64,000 nucleotides of DNA from Dehalococcoidia bacterium UBA1328 (GTDB lineage: Bacteria > Chloroflexota > Dehalococcoidia > Lucifugimonadales > Lucifugimonadaceae): the NCBI GenBank assembly GCA_002306815.1, contig DBTA01000036.1:1-64000 (forward strand), read 5' to 3'. A program made the translations under genes and the position numbers. This document shows positions 1 through 8,904 of this stretch, piece by piece (within the stretch, counting starts at the first letter, position 1; every line of letters starts with the position of its first letter). The notes below the pieces were generated by a model. That model ran no database searches. It worked only from the letters and a program-made list of their open reading frames with translations, and was not told the origin of the DNA.

Positions 1-40
1 CCCACATTTCTGCGAGGACTCCTCTAGTTCAATTTCAGTT

Positions 41-117
41 TGGTGGGCGGTGGAGGACTCGAACCTCCGACCCCCTGCTTGTAAGGCAGGTGCTCTAACC
101 AACTGAGCTAACCGCCC
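41..117 (-). tRNA. tRNA-Val (anticodon UAC)
   Basis: The reverse complement folds as a complete cloverleaf. The acceptor begins GGGCGGU, the D arm is GCUC/GAGC, and the anticodon stem CCUGC/GCAGG encloses loop CUUACAA, so the anticodon is UAC (valine). The T arm has GGUUCGAGUCC, the discriminator is A, and the 3' CCA is encoded (41-43). It is the last of four co-directional tRNA genes. Confidence 0.96.
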
Positions 118-223
118 AAACATTAATGATCTTAAAGCCTATAACCAAAGCTACCAATTGCGTAGCCTATATACACTTAAATACCACTCCTGTTATTAGA
201 TAATCCGCTATTCGACAAAAATA

Positions 224-300
224 TGGCGCGCTTGGCGGGATTCGAACCCACGACCTCAGCCTTCGCAGGGCTGCGCTCTATCCAGCTGAGCTACAAGCGC
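224..300 (-). tRNA. tRNA-Arg (anticodon GCG)
   Basis: Reverse-strand cloverleaf with acceptor GCGCUUG/CAAGCGC, discriminator G and encoded CCA (224-226). The anticodon stem CAGCC/GGCUG holds loop CUGCGAA, giving anticodon GCG, which reads CGC and CGU. Most bacteria use an A34 (inosine) tRNA-Arg(ACG) for this box, so the GCG anticodon is somewhat unusual. An apparent plus-strand reading frame over it is only the tRNA read backwards. Confidence 0.95.
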
Positions 301-350
301 ACATATGCGGATGAATCCTCTCTCGAATTCTACTTCAACATTCATTGCAA

Positions 351-436
351 TGGTGCCGAGGGCGAGAGTCGAACTCGCACGCCCTTGCGGGCACTACGCC
401 CTGAACGTAGCGCGTCTGCCATTTCGCCACCTCGGC
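351..436 (-). tRNA. tRNA-Leu (anticodon CAG)
   Basis: Class II tRNA of 86 nt with a long variable arm (UGCCCGCAAGGGCG). The acceptor is GCCGAGG/CCUCGGC with discriminator A and encoded CCA (351-353). The anticodon stem CUACG/CGUAG has loop UUCAGGG, so the anticodon is CAG and it reads CUG. The long variable arm and A73 agree with leucine identity. Confidence 0.95.
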
Positions 437-583
437 ACGAGGTTTGATCTACTACATCAGCCGTTTCATAGATGAGCAAATCATCCGAATATTCAGTTTC
501 TAAATGCCTTTCAGCGGATTCAGGAATCCCGATGACAAATCAGAAGCCAGCAAAGTATCGATCAGATTCTGATGGAAGGTAAA

Positions 584-660
584 TGGTAGCGATGGTGGGA
601 CTTGAACCTACGACCTCACGCTTATGAAGCGCGCGCTCTAACCGACTGAGCTACATCGCC
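584..660 (-). tRNA. tRNA-Met (anticodon CAU), probably elongator
   Basis: Reverse-strand cloverleaf with acceptor GGCGAUG/CAUCGCU (a G-U first pair), discriminator A and encoded CCA (584-586). The anticodon loop UUCAUAA gives CAU. The anticodon stem lacks the three consecutive G-C pairs of initiator tRNA, and the body resembles elongator Met. A lysidine-modified tRNA-Ile2, which has the same gene-level anticodon, cannot be excluded. Confidence 0.93.
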
Positions 661-763
661 ATGCCATTCAATGGCTACAGTGATAAAAATCACCAATAGC
701 GATCATTTATGGTAGCCACGGGTACTAGGTGGGTCAACGCGTTCGAGAGCAGCGCACCAGCGA

Positions 764-1261
764 TTAAACGTTGGCTATAAAGTCGCCGCTCTTCCCACCA
801 TACTTACTCAAGAGTCGTAATCGATCAATTCTCATCGCACGGTCAACTGCTTTGCACATGTCGTAAACCGTAAGCGCAGCAACGCTCGCGGCGGTGAGCG
901 CCTCCATCTCAACGCCTGTTTTGCCAGACGTACGAGCGCTGGTCGTCACACTTAGGCCAACACCGTCATCTAGCTCATCGAAATCAATAGTGATCTGGTT
1001 CAGTGCAAGTGGGTGACACAGCGGTATCAAATCAGATGTTTTCTTTCCCGCCATCACACCTGCAACGCGGGCGACACCGAGCACATCGCCCTTGTCAAAT
1101 CCGCCAGATCGAATTAAATCAAGAGTCGATTGCTGCATATGAATCTCACAGCCCGCTGTCGCCACACGTTCAGTCACATCCTTCGACCCTACGTCTACCA
1201 TTCGAGCCTTCCCGGACTCGTCGATGTGGCTCAAGCTTGATTGTTCTGAATTATCTGGCAT
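764..1261 (-). CDS. moaC: Cyclic pyranopterin monophosphate synthase MoaC
   Basis: MoaC catalyses the second half of the first step of molybdenum cofactor synthesis, turning the MoaA product into cyclic pyranopterin monophosphate in the cytoplasm. The 165-residue length is normal for the family. Hallmarks are an N-terminal SHIDESGKARMVDVGSK block, PLCHPL in the middle, KTGVEMEALTA, DMCKAVD, and a C-terminal GGKSG. The ATG at 1261 leaves a short N-terminal tail of about 10 residues before the conserved block. It lies between the tRNA cluster and rnhA on the same strand; moaA is about 2.2 kb away and moeA about 10.6 kb away, so the Moco genes are dispersed in this region. Confidence 0.96.
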   Translation of the reverse strand: MPDNSEQSSLSHIDESGKARMVDVGSKDVTERVATAGCEIHMQQSTLDLIRSGGFDKGDVLGVARVAGVMAGKKTSDLIPLCHPLALNQITIDFDELDDGVGLSVTTSARTSGKTGVEMEALTAASVAALTVYDMCKAVDRAMRIDRLRLLSKYGGKSGDFIANV

Positions 1262-1434
1262 GGCTCGATCTTTCTCGATGAAAATCTATCTCAAACGAGA
1301 TTACTCGATTTCGCTATCGGAGTCACAAAATCTCCAAGCAAACATACTGACTGAGGAAATGCGATGCTGCGCCGCCCCCTCTGCCCGGAAGAGAAGGATA
1401 GGTTGAAGGCCCTCGCCCTTCAGCAACTCACACG

Positions 1435-1929
1435 CTACGCACCAGACGCTTCAAACTCCTTGTCAACCAACTGCATCGACTGATCACCCCGAGCGGCTGA
1501 ATTCGCTAGCTCATCGCAGCGTTCATTATCAGGGTGCCCCGTATGACCGCGGATCCACTCAAAACTCACATCATGACGATCACAGGCATTTAGCAGACGA
1601 TCCCACAGATCAGGGTTGACCGCTTTTTCCTTCTTGTTGCGCATCCAGCCGTTCGCACGCCACTTTCTCGCCCAGTTCTTTTCAATCCCGTTGATCACAT
1701 ACTGAGAATCAGTCATCAACACTACATGCTGCCGACCTTTCAAGGCTTCAAGAGCTGTGATAGCACCAAGTAACTCCATACGATTATTCGTCGTATGCCG
1801 GAATCCTTGGCTGAACTCTTTTTCGTGTTCGCCAAATTTCAGAACAGCGCCGTAACCACCGGGACCTGGATTTCCTATTGCCGAACCGTCTGAAAAGGCG
1901 TAAACCGTTTTGTCATTAATGTTTGTCAT
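1435..1929 (-). CDS. rnhA: Ribonuclease HI
   Basis: RNase HI cleaves the RNA strand of RNA-DNA hybrids, removing primers and R-loops. The family motifs are present: FSDGSAIGNPGPGGYG with the first catalytic Asp, the NRMELLGAI helix with the catalytic Glu, MTDSQYV with the second Asp, the basic WARKWRANGWM protrusion typical of the E. coli-type enzyme, and IRGHTGHPDNERCDELA with the catalytic His and last Asp. I place the start at the ATG at 1929, which begins MTNINDKTVY as in relatives; the frame stays open to 1956 and would add nine residues. The C-terminal tail of about 20 residues is not conserved. Confidence 0.95.
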   Translation of the reverse strand: MTNINDKTVYAFSDGSAIGNPGPGGYGAVLKFGEHEKEFSQGFRHTTNNRMELLGAITALEALKGRQHVVLMTDSQYVINGIEKNWARKWRANGWMRNKKEKAVNPDLWDRLLNACDRHDVSFEWIRGHTGHPDNERCDELANSAARGDQSMQLVDKEFEASGA

Positions 1930-1991
1930 TGCAACAACGATACCTGTGATCCACAATCTGTCACAGATCTTGACGTATTTAGGAAGCTAAA

Positions 1992-3161
1992 TTGCCCAAT
2001 GATTCGTCTCGAAAATTCGAGGAACTTCGAACTACCGTCACCCCCGCTCTCACTCCTTCGAGCTCAATAAATCTGCGCCCGGTGGACCTGGATGACACAG
2101 AGAATTACATGGAACTTGTCGCGAAGAACAACGAGTTCCTCACACCCTGGTTTAAGAGCTTTACACCACCGAGCACACCTCAAGATCGCCGTAAAGAAAT
2201 GGCGAAGCGATTTGAGGAAGTGCGGAATCACGAGCGTTACTGGTGGATGATCGAATTCGATGGCGAATTAGTCGGGAAAATTGACATTCACGGAATGTAC
2301 AGCTCGAACCGATCCGGCTCCATCGGCTACTGGATCGATCAGGATTACACTGGCAAGGGAATAGCGACACTCAGTGTCAAAACGGTTATTGACTGGGCGT
2401 TCACGGTCCACAACTTCAACAAGATCGAAATCGTCTGCGCAATTCAAAACACAACCAGCATTGCTGTCCCAGAACGACTAGGGATTCGACGTGAGGCCAT
2501 TCTTCGCAAAGAACATGTTGTGAACGGAGAGGTTCAGGACATGGCGATTTACACCGCGTTCGCCGACAACTGGCCACCGGAACCTACCGAACGGGCACTT
2601 CCACCCAAACGAATACAGGTAGATGAAGAAATTCTGCTCCGGACGCACATTGACGAAGATGTTAACGCCCAATGGCGTGCCATCGAATCTGGTCGAAACT
2701 ACTTATCCGAATATCTGCCCTGGATCGAAACATATCCGAATGAATCTGAACACGAACGACTATTCAACAGGCGCCGGTGGGAAAAGGACAACTTCGACGG
2801 GTCCTTCGAATACGCTATCGAATATATGGGCGAATTCGCCGGCGGCATCGGCTTCGGCGTGCCCAACCGCGACAACGGAATCGAGGTCGGCTACTGGCTA
2901 AGGCAGGACCTGCAGGGACGTGGAATCATGACCCGTTGCGTCGAAGCAATAATCACAATGCTCTTCGTCGAGGTGGGGTTGCATCGGGTAACAATTAGAG
3001 CCGCGACCATTAACCTTCCATCTCGCGGAATTCCGGAACGTCTCGGATTAACTCATGAGGGAACCATGCGCCAGGGCGGACTCGTCAAAGATGAATACTT
3101 CGACCTCGAAATCTACTCTGTGCTCGATCACGAATGGCTCGACCGGTCGCAAAATACCTAG
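1992..3161 (+). CDS. Tandem GNAT N-acetyltransferase (two RimJ/RimL-like domains)
   Basis: Two complete GNAT acetyltransferase domains lie in one 389-residue chain. Domain 1 (about 20-205) starts INLRPVDLDD, has the acetyl-CoA loop DYTGKGIAT and ends in a VPERLGIRREA element. Domain 2 (about 215-385) repeats the plan with LLRTHIDED, the loop DLQGRGIMT and IPERLGLTHEG. These patterns match the RimJ/RimL group that acetylates protein N-termini or small amines; the substrate here is unknown. The start is a TTG preceded by AGGAAG (1981-1986) at good spacing. The gene is plus-strand, divergent from rnhA. The two domains are clearly diverged, so the duplication is old. Confidence 0.88.
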   Translation: MPNDSSRKFEELRTTVTPALTPSSSINLRPVDLDDTENYMELVAKNNEFLTPWFKSFTPPSTPQDRRKEMAKRFEEVRNHERYWWMIEFDGELVGKIDIHGMYSSNRSGSIGYWIDQDYTGKGIATLSVKTVIDWAFTVHNFNKIEIVCAIQNTTSIAVPERLGIRREAILRKEHVVNGEVQDMAIYTAFADNWPPEPTERALPPKRIQVDEEILLRTHIDEDVNAQWRAIESGRNYLSEYLPWIETYPNESEHERLFNRRRWEKDNFDGSFEYAIEYMGEFAGGIGFGVPNRDNGIEVGYWLRQDLQGRGIMTRCVEAIITMLFVEVGLHRVTIRAATINLPSRGIPERLGLTHEGTMRQGGLVKDEYFDLEIYSVLDHEWLDRSQNT

Positions 3162-3351
3162 CTTGGTACCCCTCGTACGAGCATTAGCCCCACAAACGCT
3201 AAGGTAATTGCGAGAAGAATATTGAGCTCGCCAGCATCACCAATTTCTTACGAGCGGCTACGGCTTCTTGTGGTGGTTGCTCTCCTCGAGGCACCGCTTG
3301 CATCGCCTCAACAACAAGTGACCCCAATACGAAATCGTGAATAGCACTCAT
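3158..3351 (-). pseudogene. Possible frameshifted small membrane protein
   Basis: This interval between the GNAT gene and moaA has no long frame. On the minus strand an ATG at 3351 opens a 50-residue frame (stop at 3199-3201) starting MSAIHDFVLGSLVVEAMQAV and containing a charged AARKKLV segment. Near its end the other frame reads LNILLAITLAFVGLMLVRG, a good transmembrane helix, and continues to a stop at 3158-3160. Joined by one frame change, the two pieces would make a protein of about 63 residues with one C-terminal helix. I do not recognise a family. It may be a broken gene or chance. Confidence 0.3.
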
Positions 3352-3448
3352 TATCCGCAGAATTCCTACAAGCACGATCTACACTGCCAGATTGGCGATT
3401 TCTTATCCCTTAAAACAAGCTAACAGTGAAGAACGCCCGCCTGAATCG

Positions 3449-4501
3449 CTATCCGCCGATGTAGTACATCTCGACTTTGTCGCCTTCAGCTCCCACATAT
3501 AAATCAGTCGCCTTTGACCGTAGCTCGGAATAGCGATCTGAACGGTTCGTCCAGATTCCGCCGATCATCTCGGCGATCTCTTCATCGGACTGGCCTGACC
3601 GTAGCGCCTCTTTAAGATCGGTTCCTCCTGATGCAAACAAGCAAGTAACTAACTTGCCATCTGTTGAAAGTCTTGCACGTGTACAGCTGCCACAAAACGG
3701 TTCGCTGACTGATGAGATAACGCCAATTTCGCCATCGCCATCCTTGTAGCGATATCGACTCGCAACTTCACCCGTGTAATTCGGATCGACGGGCTCTAGA
3801 GGGAATTCCGAACCAATCATGTCGATCACATCTTTGGAAGTGACGACCTCCGAAAGCTCCCAGCCGTTCTTGGTTCCAACATCCATGAACTCGATGAATC
3901 GGACGATGGCTCCAGTCCCCTTAAAGTAGCGAGCGGTGTCGACCAAAGTGTGATCGTTAACAGCTCGTTGTACGACGACGTTGATTTTGATTGGCGAAAA
4001 CCCAAGCTCAGTCGCCAGCTTGATGCCTTCCAGGGTGTTCGCCGGTCCCTGCGGTCGACCGGACATTTTCTTGAAAATCTCTTCGTCGATTGAATCGAGC
4101 GAAATAGTCAGTCTCTTGAGCCCGGCTTCCTTTAATTCATTTGCGTATTTAGGAAGCAAATATCCATTGGTAGTGAGCGCAATGTCTTCGATTTCCTCGA
4201 TCGAGGAAAGCCGTTCAATCAATTCAGAGAGGTTCGCTCGCACCAACGGCTCACCACCGGTAATACGTAACTTATTTACGCCTACCGCGGCAAAAATACG
4301 TGCAACCCGCTCAATCTCTTCAAAAGTTAGGATTTCGGGTCGAGGCAGGAACTCGTAACGTTCTCCAAAGATCTCCGCGGGCATGCAGTATGTGCAACGG
4401 AAGTTACACCGATCGGTAACCGAAATCCGCAAATCGCGAACCGGGCGATTTAGTTTGTCGGTAATTCCAACAAGAGATTTGAGTGAAGAAGAATTCGACA
4501 T
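3449..4501 (-). CDS. moaA: GTP 3',8-cyclase MoaA (radical SAM)
   Basis: MoaA uses S-adenosylmethionine and two [4Fe-4S] clusters to rearrange GTP, the first step of Moco synthesis. The radical SAM cysteines are C32, C36 and C39 in TDRCNFRCTYCMP. The SAM-binding ITGGEPLVR follows, and the second cluster motif EPFCGSCTRARLS with a further Cys in KLVTCLF lies near residue 270-285. The protein ends in the Gly-Gly tail (YYIGG) needed for catalysis in this family. At 350 residues it is full length. It lies downstream of rdgB on the same strand with a gap of about 100 bases; its partner moaC is about 2.2 kb further along. Confidence 0.97.
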   Translation of the reverse strand: MSNSSSLKSLVGITDKLNRPVRDLRISVTDRCNFRCTYCMPAEIFGERYEFLPRPEILTFEEIERVARIFAAVGVNKLRITGGEPLVRANLSELIERLSSIEEIEDIALTTNGYLLPKYANELKEAGLKRLTISLDSIDEEIFKKMSGRPQGPANTLEGIKLATELGFSPIKINVVVQRAVNDHTLVDTARYFKGTGAIVRFIEFMDVGTKNGWELSEVVTSKDVIDMIGSEFPLEPVDPNYTGEVASRYRYKDGDGEIGVISSVSEPFCGSCTRARLSTDGKLVTCLFASGGTDLKEALRSGQSDEEIAEMIGGIWTNRSDRYSELRSKATDLYVGAEGDKVEMYYIGG

Positions 4502-4603
4502 AAATTCTAGCTATTGAAACAACGTAAAAAGTCGACGCAGAGCTGAATAGTAACTCTCATCAACAATTCTAAGTTCGAAATCGCCGTGGCGCCTGCGTGA
4601 AAG

Positions 4604-5206
4604 CTAGGCCAGCGACTCCAGTGTGGACATCATCGCTTTGAGCGCGTTTGCGCGGTGACTTACCTGGTCTTTTTCTTGCGCGGTCATCTGTGCAGTGGTC
4701 TTCGTGTGCTCTACCATCCAGAAAATCGGATCATAGCCGAAGCCGTTTTGACCAATAGGCTCGTGCATAATCGCACCTTCCACTACGCCTTCCGTCGTCA
4801 CAAGCCCGTTCGGAACATCGTTACCTACGAGCGCAAGTACAGCGACGAAACGTGCCTTGCGTTTCCAACCTGATGTGCCTTCCATATTCTTTAGTACCAG
4901 TTGAACTCGGTCTTCGTCACTAAGACCTTCACCGCCGTAGCGAGCCGACAGAACACCTGGTTCACCATTTAGAGCGTCCACGACCAGACCTGAATCGTCC
5001 GCCAGTGTGAGTTCGCCTGATGCCTCGCCATAAGCCCGTGCCTTAAGAACAGCATTTTCTTCAAACGTAGAACCCGTTTCTTCGACTTCGAAGTCGATTT
5101 CTAGATCGTCAAGACCGACAACATTAAAAGGAAGATTATCGAGCATTCTTGCTAGCTCGCGGACTTTGCCGTAGTTGCGAGTCGCAATTAGTAATTTCTT
5201 AGCCAT
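4604..5206 (-). CDS. rdgB: dITP/XTP pyrophosphatase (RdgB/HAM1 family)
   Basis: House-cleaning nucleotide pyrophosphatase that removes dITP, ITP and XTP from the pool. The N-terminus KLLIATRNYGKVRELARML, the LADDSGLVVDAL block with catalytic Asp residues, PGVLSARYGGE, and GFGYDPIF near the C-terminus are the family hallmarks. I start at the ATG at 5206: it has TTGAGG just upstream and yields the usual N-terminus. The frame runs on to 5254, but those residues are not conserved. It is divergent from coxB, with about 210 bases between the two starts. Confidence 0.94.
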   Translation of the reverse strand: MAKKLLIATRNYGKVRELARMLDNLPFNVVGLDDLEIDFEVEETGSTFEENAVLKARAYGEASGELTLADDSGLVVDALNGEPGVLSARYGGEGLSDEDRVQLVLKNMEGTSGWKRKARFVAVLALVGNDVPNGLVTTEGVVEGAIMHEPIGQNGFGYDPIFWMVEHTKTTAQMTAQEKDQVSHRANALKAMMSTLESLA

Positions 5207-5254
5207 AACCTCAAACGTAACCTTAACGTGCGTTACGCGGGCGTACTTACCCAA

Positions 5255-5417
5255 CGAAAAAGGTTAGATATTCGCTTTTTTTTTACCGTTGCGGCGCTAT
5301 ATAGCGAGTGTTAGGCTTTTCACGCTTTTAACGTTTTGTCGCCGATTTTTGTTGTCGGTGATTTTTTTGTCGAAAATCAAATAACCCAACTATTAGTACG
5401 CTTCGCACAGCTCCCAG
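5255..5417. promoter_or_regulatory. Divergent rdgB / coxB intergenic region with palindrome and candidate promoter
   Basis: This AT-rich stretch separates two diverging genes. It holds a perfect 12-base palindrome CGCTATATAGCG at 5295-5306, runs of T, and a weak CCGA/TCGG hairpin followed by seven T (5342-5368). A possible coxB promoter is TTGTCG (5367-5372), an 18-base spacer and TATTAG (5391-5396), close to the coxB start at 5418. The palindrome could be an operator. None of this is tested. Confidence 0.35.
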
Positions 5418-6872
5418 ATGCACCGAGTCTCCAAGCTTTCCTTCCCACTTCGCCCGGCATTTTTTCTCTTAGCCCCTCTGGCGATTGCCCTACTGGCGGC
5501 GTGTACTCCCGACAATAAACAGTCAACGTTTGGTACCGCCGGTCCTATCGCCAAAGACCAGGCAGATCTATTCATATTCATCTTCTGGATTGCCGCGGTA
5601 GTGTTCGTTATGGTCGAAGCCGCCATCATCTACATTGCAATCCGCTACCGACGACGATCTGACTCGGACAAACTTCCACACCAGACACACGGTAATGACA
5701 GACTTGAGATAACTTGGACGATCATACCGGTACTGATTCTCGCCGCAATTGCTGTTCCGACTTTGATCTCAATTTGGGAGCAGCAAAACCACGTTCCGCA
5801 GGATCAGGGTGAAGTTCTCAACGTAGAAGCAATCGGCCACCAGTGGTGGTTCGAGTTCCGATACCCCGATCAGGAAGTGATCGTTTCGAACGAACTGCAC
5901 ATTCCAGTTGGACGTCCTGTTGCATTTAAGCTCGAATCGCAGGACGTTATCCACAGTTTCTGGGTTCCAAAGATCGCCGGTAAAGTCGATATGGTTCCCC
6001 TGAACGATAACTACATGTGGATGATTGGTGACGAAGTAGGTGAGTACTACGGTCAGTGTGCCGAGTTCTGTGGAATCGCACACGCACACATGCGCTTCCG
6101 AGTATTTGTCCACGAGGAAGAAGAATTTCAGGCATGGCTCAAGGGAATGCACACGGCCCCTGATGCTCCAGCGGCTGGATCACCTGAAGAGTCAGGTAAA
6201 AACCTTTTCGCCGCAAACTGTTCATCGTGTCACACTGTAGACTCGACGGCACCGGGATCTTACGCTCGTGAGGTCAGCGCTCAGCAGGCGCGCTGGAACG
6301 GTTGGATTTCTGATATCGAAAACTCCGGAATCGTATCGGCACCAAACCTGACTCACTTCGGAACCCACTCCACTATCGGTGCGGGTCTGAAGGATCTAAA
6401 CCAGAAGACTCTTGAAGAATGGATCACCGATCCATCTTCAATCAAGATCGGCACCAGAATGCAAAAGCATGCCGCGGTGTACGACACACCTGACAAGACA
6501 GCCAAACTCAGCCCGTCAGAAGTGTCCGACATTGCTGCATACCTGCTCTCCCTCAAGCCGGGATCAACCCCAGCGGGGGAAACAGCAAGCTCTGTCGGCG
6601 GAGACGCTGATGGCGAATCACTCTTCGTAACCAACTGCGCAAGCTGCCACTCAACAGGCGATGACACGATCGTTGGACCTGGTCTTGCAGGAGTAGCCGA
6701 CCGAGCCGGTTCAAGAGTTGCCGGTCAGGACTCTGATTCCTACCTTAAAGAGTCAATCACCAATTCAGGTGCGTTTGTAGTTGACGGATTTGCACCCGTT
6801 ATGCCTGGATTTAGCCATCTCGGAACAGACTCGATCGACGCCCTCGTCACTTATCTAAAGACACTCGACTAA
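5418..6872 (+). CDS. coxB: Cytochrome c oxidase subunit II fused to two cytochrome c domains (caa3 type)
   Basis: Subunit II takes electrons into the CuA centre of the terminal oxidase. There is a lipoprotein-type signal with Cys29 after LLAA, two membrane helices (about 50-76 and 102-120), and the CuA domain with ligands H179, C214, E216, C218, H222 and M225. Two c-type haem domains follow: CSSCH at 268-272 with probable axial Met348, and CASCH at 407-411 with probable Met462. Ordinary caa3 subunit II has one haem c domain, so the second is unusual. The ATG at 5418 has no clear ribosome binding site. It is the first gene of coxB-coxA-coxC-coxD-ctaG. Confidence 0.96.
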   Translation: MHRVSKLSFPLRPAFFLLAPLAIALLAACTPDNKQSTFGTAGPIAKDQADLFIFIFWIAAVVFVMVEAAIIYIAIRYRRRSDSDKLPHQTHGNDRLEITWTIIPVLILAAIAVPTLISIWEQQNHVPQDQGEVLNVEAIGHQWWFEFRYPDQEVIVSNELHIPVGRPVAFKLESQDVIHSFWVPKIAGKVDMVPLNDNYMWMIGDEVGEYYGQCAEFCGIAHAHMRFRVFVHEEEEFQAWLKGMHTAPDAPAAGSPEESGKNLFAANCSSCHTVDSTAPGSYAREVSAQQARWNGWISDIENSGIVSAPNLTHFGTHSTIGAGLKDLNQKTLEEWITDPSSIKIGTRMQKHAAVYDTPDKTAKLSPSEVSDIAAYLLSLKPGSTPAGETASSVGGDADGESLFVTNCASCHSTGDDTIVGPGLAGVADRAGSRVAGQDSDSYLKESITNSGAFVVDGFAPVMPGFSHLGTDSIDALVTYLKTLD

Positions 6873-6927
6873 CGGAAACCATCTGTACAGACGAAGCAAC
6901 AACGTCTAACAGCGGAGCTCACATCTG

Positions 6928-8856
6928 GTGACAACAAAAGCACTGACATTTCCACGAATCTTCCCTCGCCCTAAGGCGACGACGGGAATTTGGAGCTGGA
7001 TCGGAACGGTCGATCACAAGCGTATCGGTACCCTCTACGGTATTACATCGTTCATCTGGTTCATCGTAGGTGGTATCGAAGCGATTGCGATTCGAGCTCA
7101 GCTCGCGACTCCAGAAAACGACCTCATCGGTCCCGAGATGTACAACCAGTTGTTTACCATGCACGGAACAACAATGGTGTTTCTGGTAATAATGCCTCTT
7201 TCTGCAGCATTCTTTAACTGGCTAATACCGTTACAAATTGGGGCCAGAGACGTCGCATTCCCTCGCTTAAACGCACTCAGCTTCTGGATCTTCCTGTTCG
7301 GTTCTTTGATCATCAACTTCAGCTGGTTAACCGGTGACGCACCTAACGGTGGCTGGTTCGGTTACGCCCCAAATTCAGGAATTACATTCAACCCTGGATT
7401 AGGAATGACCTACTGGATTGTCGGCCTGAACGTTCTTGGTGTGGCTTCCATTGCTGCCGGTTTGAACTTTATCGTCACCATCTTGAACATGCGTGCTCCC
7501 GGCATGGATATGTTCAAGCTCCCGATCTTTACATGGATGACGCTAGTTACATCAGTCCTAATCGTGCTTGCACTGCCAATTCTGGCTGTTGCAGGCATCC
7601 AGCTTCAGACCGACCGAATCTACGGCACTCACTTCTTCAACTCACTCGGTGGTGGAGACCCTGTGATGTGGCAACACATCTTCTGGCTATTTGGACACCC
7701 TGAAGTTTACATTTTGATTCTTCCTGCAATGGGTATCGTCTCAGAAGTGCTTCCGACTTTCGCTCGTAAGCCGCTCTTCGGTTACGGGTTCGTAGTATTC
7801 GCCGGAATTGTTATCGGATTCATGGGTTGGTTCGTGTGGAGCCATCACATGTTCACAGTTGGTCTTGGACCAGCAGCAAATACGGCGTTTTCGGTTTCAA
7901 CGATGCTGATTGCTGTACCGACCGGTGTGAAGATCTTCAACTGGCTCGGGACACTCTGGGGCGGAAGCATACGGTTCAACACACCAATGTTGTTCTCTGT
8001 GTCGTTCATTGCAATGTTCACCATCGGTGGTCTTAGCGGTGTTATCCACGCTTCACCACCAACCGACGCACAGCAGCAGGACACGTACTTCGTCGTTGCT
8101 CACTTCCACTACGTTCTCGTAGGTGGTGCGCTCCTCGGTATCTTCTCCGGAATCTACTTCTGGTGGCCAAAGATGACCGGATACTTCCTCAACGAAAAGC
8201 TCGGTATCGCAAACTGGCTGCTCATGATGATTGGTTTCAATCTTCAGTTCGCTCCGATGCACTGGCTAGGAATGGACGGTATGCCACGCCGTATCTACAC
8301 TTACGCTGAGAACATGGGTTGGGAGACTTCCAACGCCGCAGCGTCTGCTGGTGGAATCATCCTAGGTATAGGCGTCCTAATCTTCATGATCAACGTTTGG
8401 TACTCAATGCGAAATAAGGTCGAGGCTGGTGATGACCCATGGGATGGGCGAACCCTTGAATGGTCGACCAGCTCGCCTCCACCGCCGCACGACTTCGATG
8501 AGATCCCGCAGGTCAAGTATCGCGATGACTTCTGGTTCAGGAAGTACCCCGAGACTATTTCGGAGTACTACCACGACCACAACGAACACGATCAGGCAGT
8601 GCCGTCAGGCGCCCAGAACGACCTCGAAGAGGAGAATCTCCCGGTTGTTTCTGGCGGTTCGGATGACGGACACGGTGGTATACACCTGCCCGATATGTCG
8701 TACTACCCGTTCATCCTCGGTGTCGGTGTAGCTGGTATCGGAGCCGGATTCCTCTCGAACAACGCCGTTCTGTTTGTCGGTGTCGGCATCCTTGTTTGGG
8801 GTATGCTCGGCTGGTCGATGGAACCGGTCAACGATCCTGAGCCAGAACACGACTGA
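6928..8856 (+). CDS. coxA: Cytochrome c oxidase subunit I
   Basis: Catalytic subunit of a proton-pumping haem-copper oxidase that reduces O2 to water in the membrane. Ligands and channel residues are visible: TMHGTTM for low-spin haem, WLFGHPEVYILILP with the CuB His, the His-Tyr cross-link pair and the A1-type glutamate, WSHHMFT with two CuB His, and VAHFHYVLVGG with the haem ligands. At 642 residues it is longer than the core because of a C-terminal hydrophilic linker and two further helices after about residue 585. The start is GTG at 6928. The A1-type HPEVY glutamate separates it from B-type oxidases. Confidence 0.97.
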   Translation: MTTKALTFPRIFPRPKATTGIWSWIGTVDHKRIGTLYGITSFIWFIVGGIEAIAIRAQLATPENDLIGPEMYNQLFTMHGTTMVFLVIMPLSAAFFNWLIPLQIGARDVAFPRLNALSFWIFLFGSLIINFSWLTGDAPNGGWFGYAPNSGITFNPGLGMTYWIVGLNVLGVASIAAGLNFIVTILNMRAPGMDMFKLPIFTWMTLVTSVLIVLALPILAVAGIQLQTDRIYGTHFFNSLGGGDPVMWQHIFWLFGHPEVYILILPAMGIVSEVLPTFARKPLFGYGFVVFAGIVIGFMGWFVWSHHMFTVGLGPAANTAFSVSTMLIAVPTGVKIFNWLGTLWGGSIRFNTPMLFSVSFIAMFTIGGLSGVIHASPPTDAQQQDTYFVVAHFHYVLVGGALLGIFSGIYFWWPKMTGYFLNEKLGIANWLLMMIGFNLQFAPMHWLGMDGMPRRIYTYAENMGWETSNAAASAGGIILGIGVLIFMINVWYSMRNKVEAGDDPWDGRTLEWSTSSPPPPHDFDEIPQVKYRDDFWFRKYPETISEYYHDHNEHDQAVPSGAQNDLEEENLPVVSGGSDDGHGGIHLPDMSYYPFILGVGVAGIGAGFLSNNAVLFVGVGILVWGMLGWSMEPVNDPEPEHD

Positions 8857-8904
8857 TCGACGACATTTATTGAGTTCAGTTCCAACTTCAAGGAAAAAAC
8901 GAAC

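Noticed and set aside
223..447. 74-residue plus-strand reading frame
   Set aside because: It spans the tRNA-Arg and tRNA-Leu genes read on the wrong strand; the protein is an artefact.
1262..1434. Small structured RNA (SRP-like) between moaC and rnhA
   Set aside because: A CCCGGAAG stretch and a GAAGGC/GCCCTTC stem caught the eye, but the conserved SRP domain IV sequence is absent.
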